Of a DNA stretch of 64,000 nucleotides, positions 63,740-64,000 are shown piece by piece. How positions within the stretch are numbered: position 1 is the first letter of the stretch; the number at the start of each line of letters is the position of its first letter. The notes under the pieces are model-generated. The model was not told the DNA's origin and did no database searches. It saw only the letters and a list, made by a program, of their open reading frames with translations. The DNA is taken from the NCBI GenBank assembly GCA_947628225.1, contig CANQYY010000011.1:17098-81097 (forward strand), given 5' to 3'. The DNA comes from an uncultured Lachnospiraceae bacterium. Lineage in GTDB: Bacteria; Bacillota; Clostridia; Lachnospirales; Lachnospiraceae. The position numbers and the translations under genes were made by a program.

Positions 63740-63872
63740 TGGCAACATTTTGGCAACAGAAAATCAGTAAGCCAGAATAAATGATGTAATTGATGTAAAA
63801 ACGGTTGTGTATTCGTACAAAACTTAAACAAATATAGTTAAGGACAGCAAAGGACACGCCGAGTTTGAATAG
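63740..63872 (+). other. Right att region of element C and distal guaA-like core
   Basis: Arm repeats TGGCAACA at 63740 and 63751 (11 bp apart); palindrome with arms CTTAAAC (63823-63829) and AGTTAAG (63836-63842); core GAGTTTGAATAG (63861-63872). The core matches the guaA end over all 12 bases, so the chromosome presumably resumes at 63873. Confidence 0.78.
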
Positions 63873-63908
63873 CGGACATTTGGACTGGAAAGTGCGTAAA
63901 ATGGGAAG

Positions 63909-63949
63909 ATGACCGTATTGTATTTGACAAGTATGGTATGGTCATTTTT
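63909..63949 (+). terminator. Terminator after the distal core, probably the original guaA terminator
   Basis: ATGACC (63909-63914) pairs with GGTCAT (63940-63945), with additional pairing inside, followed by TTTTT (63945-63949). It lies 37 bp after GAGTTTGAATAG, a normal distance for a terminator of a gene ending there. 63950-64000 shows nothing further. Confidence 0.6.
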
Positions 63950-64000
63950 GAAAATTGAATAGTAATCTTAGAAATTTTGAATATAATAGATTATACATAG

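Larger units (their letters stand above)
61494..63872 (+). mobile_element. Integrase-less element C / cis-mobilisable remnant (~2.4 kb)
   Basis: Bounded by cores at 61494 and 63861, with a complete right end (63740-63872) of the same type as element B. The left end has the core and a faint AGTGCTTATGCTG trace of the left-end motif, but no TGGCAAC arm. It has no integrase or mobilisation gene. It carries a membrane protein, a GNAT and an R-X4-H protein. Confidence 0.68.

Noticed and set aside
28206..64000. CRISPR array or insertion sequence in the accessory region
   Set aside because: No regularly spaced repeats and no intact transposase were found; the only transposase-like trace is the short fragment at 45896.

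Overview
The window reads as a chromosome segment of a low-to-mid GC Gram-positive anaerobe of the Clostridia, most likely Lachnospiraceae. The signs are strong AGGAGG ribosome binding sites, frequent GTG/TTG starts, the gene order rho - rpmE - DUF1385 - prmC - prfA, and Ktr potassium uptake, type III pantothenate kinase and NfeD/SPFH genes. No rRNA, tRNA, CRISPR array or intact insertion sequence was seen.

Bases 1-28217 are ordinary core chromosome. They hold the end of a nucleotide-sugar pyrophosphorylase; rho; rpmE; a four-copy array of ~84-bp terminator-like repeats; a translation-termination group (DUF1385, prmC, prfA); a carboxylesterase/GH43 pair; a MATE exporter; ktrB-ktrA; an rRNA/tRNA methyltransferase; nfeD-SPFH; argF; citrate synthase; coaX-dusB; a three-gene MacB-type export system; GDPD-DUF308-dGTPase; and guaA.

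From the last codons of guaA (28206) to 63872 the sequence is accessory. I read it as three integrative elements stacked head to tail in the 3' end of guaA. The core GAGTTTG lies in guaA and recurs at 46141, 61494 and 63861, and the last copy restores GAGTTTGAATAG as in guaA. Each right end has two 11-bp-phased repeats about 100 bp inside the core, with a palindrome between them. Elements A and B carry the same repeats about 60 bp inside their left cores. A likely native terminator follows the last core.

Element A (~17.9 kb) has an XRE repressor with a zinc-ribbon/HEPN-like partner, excisionase, tyrosine integrase, ParM/ParR-like segregation genes, a ~390-nt chain of stem-loops, MobC plus a MOBP relaxase whose 3' third is overprinted by a coiled-coil membrane protein, TnpV, and a defence cargo: type III restriction-modification, a GNAT, a DUF1016 nuclease and a DUF262-HEPN pair. 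Element B (~15.4 kb) has the same control and integration module but a RepA-like ATPase, an inverted-repeat origin candidate, an oriT-like double hairpin, a MobV relaxase, a type I restriction-modification operon, decayed DNA, a Panacea-antitoxin/membrane-protein pair and hicAB. Element C (~2.4 kb) has att ends but no integrase; it carries a membrane protein, a GNAT and a large protein with an R-X4-H motif.

The cargo is clearly more AT-rich than the chromosome and the transfer genes, so the elements are mosaics. The main points of interest are the stacked guaA insertions with palindromes shared between promoter and element end, the DUF262-HEPN pair, the Panacea/membrane pair, the structured region next to mobC, and the overlapping relaxase gene.
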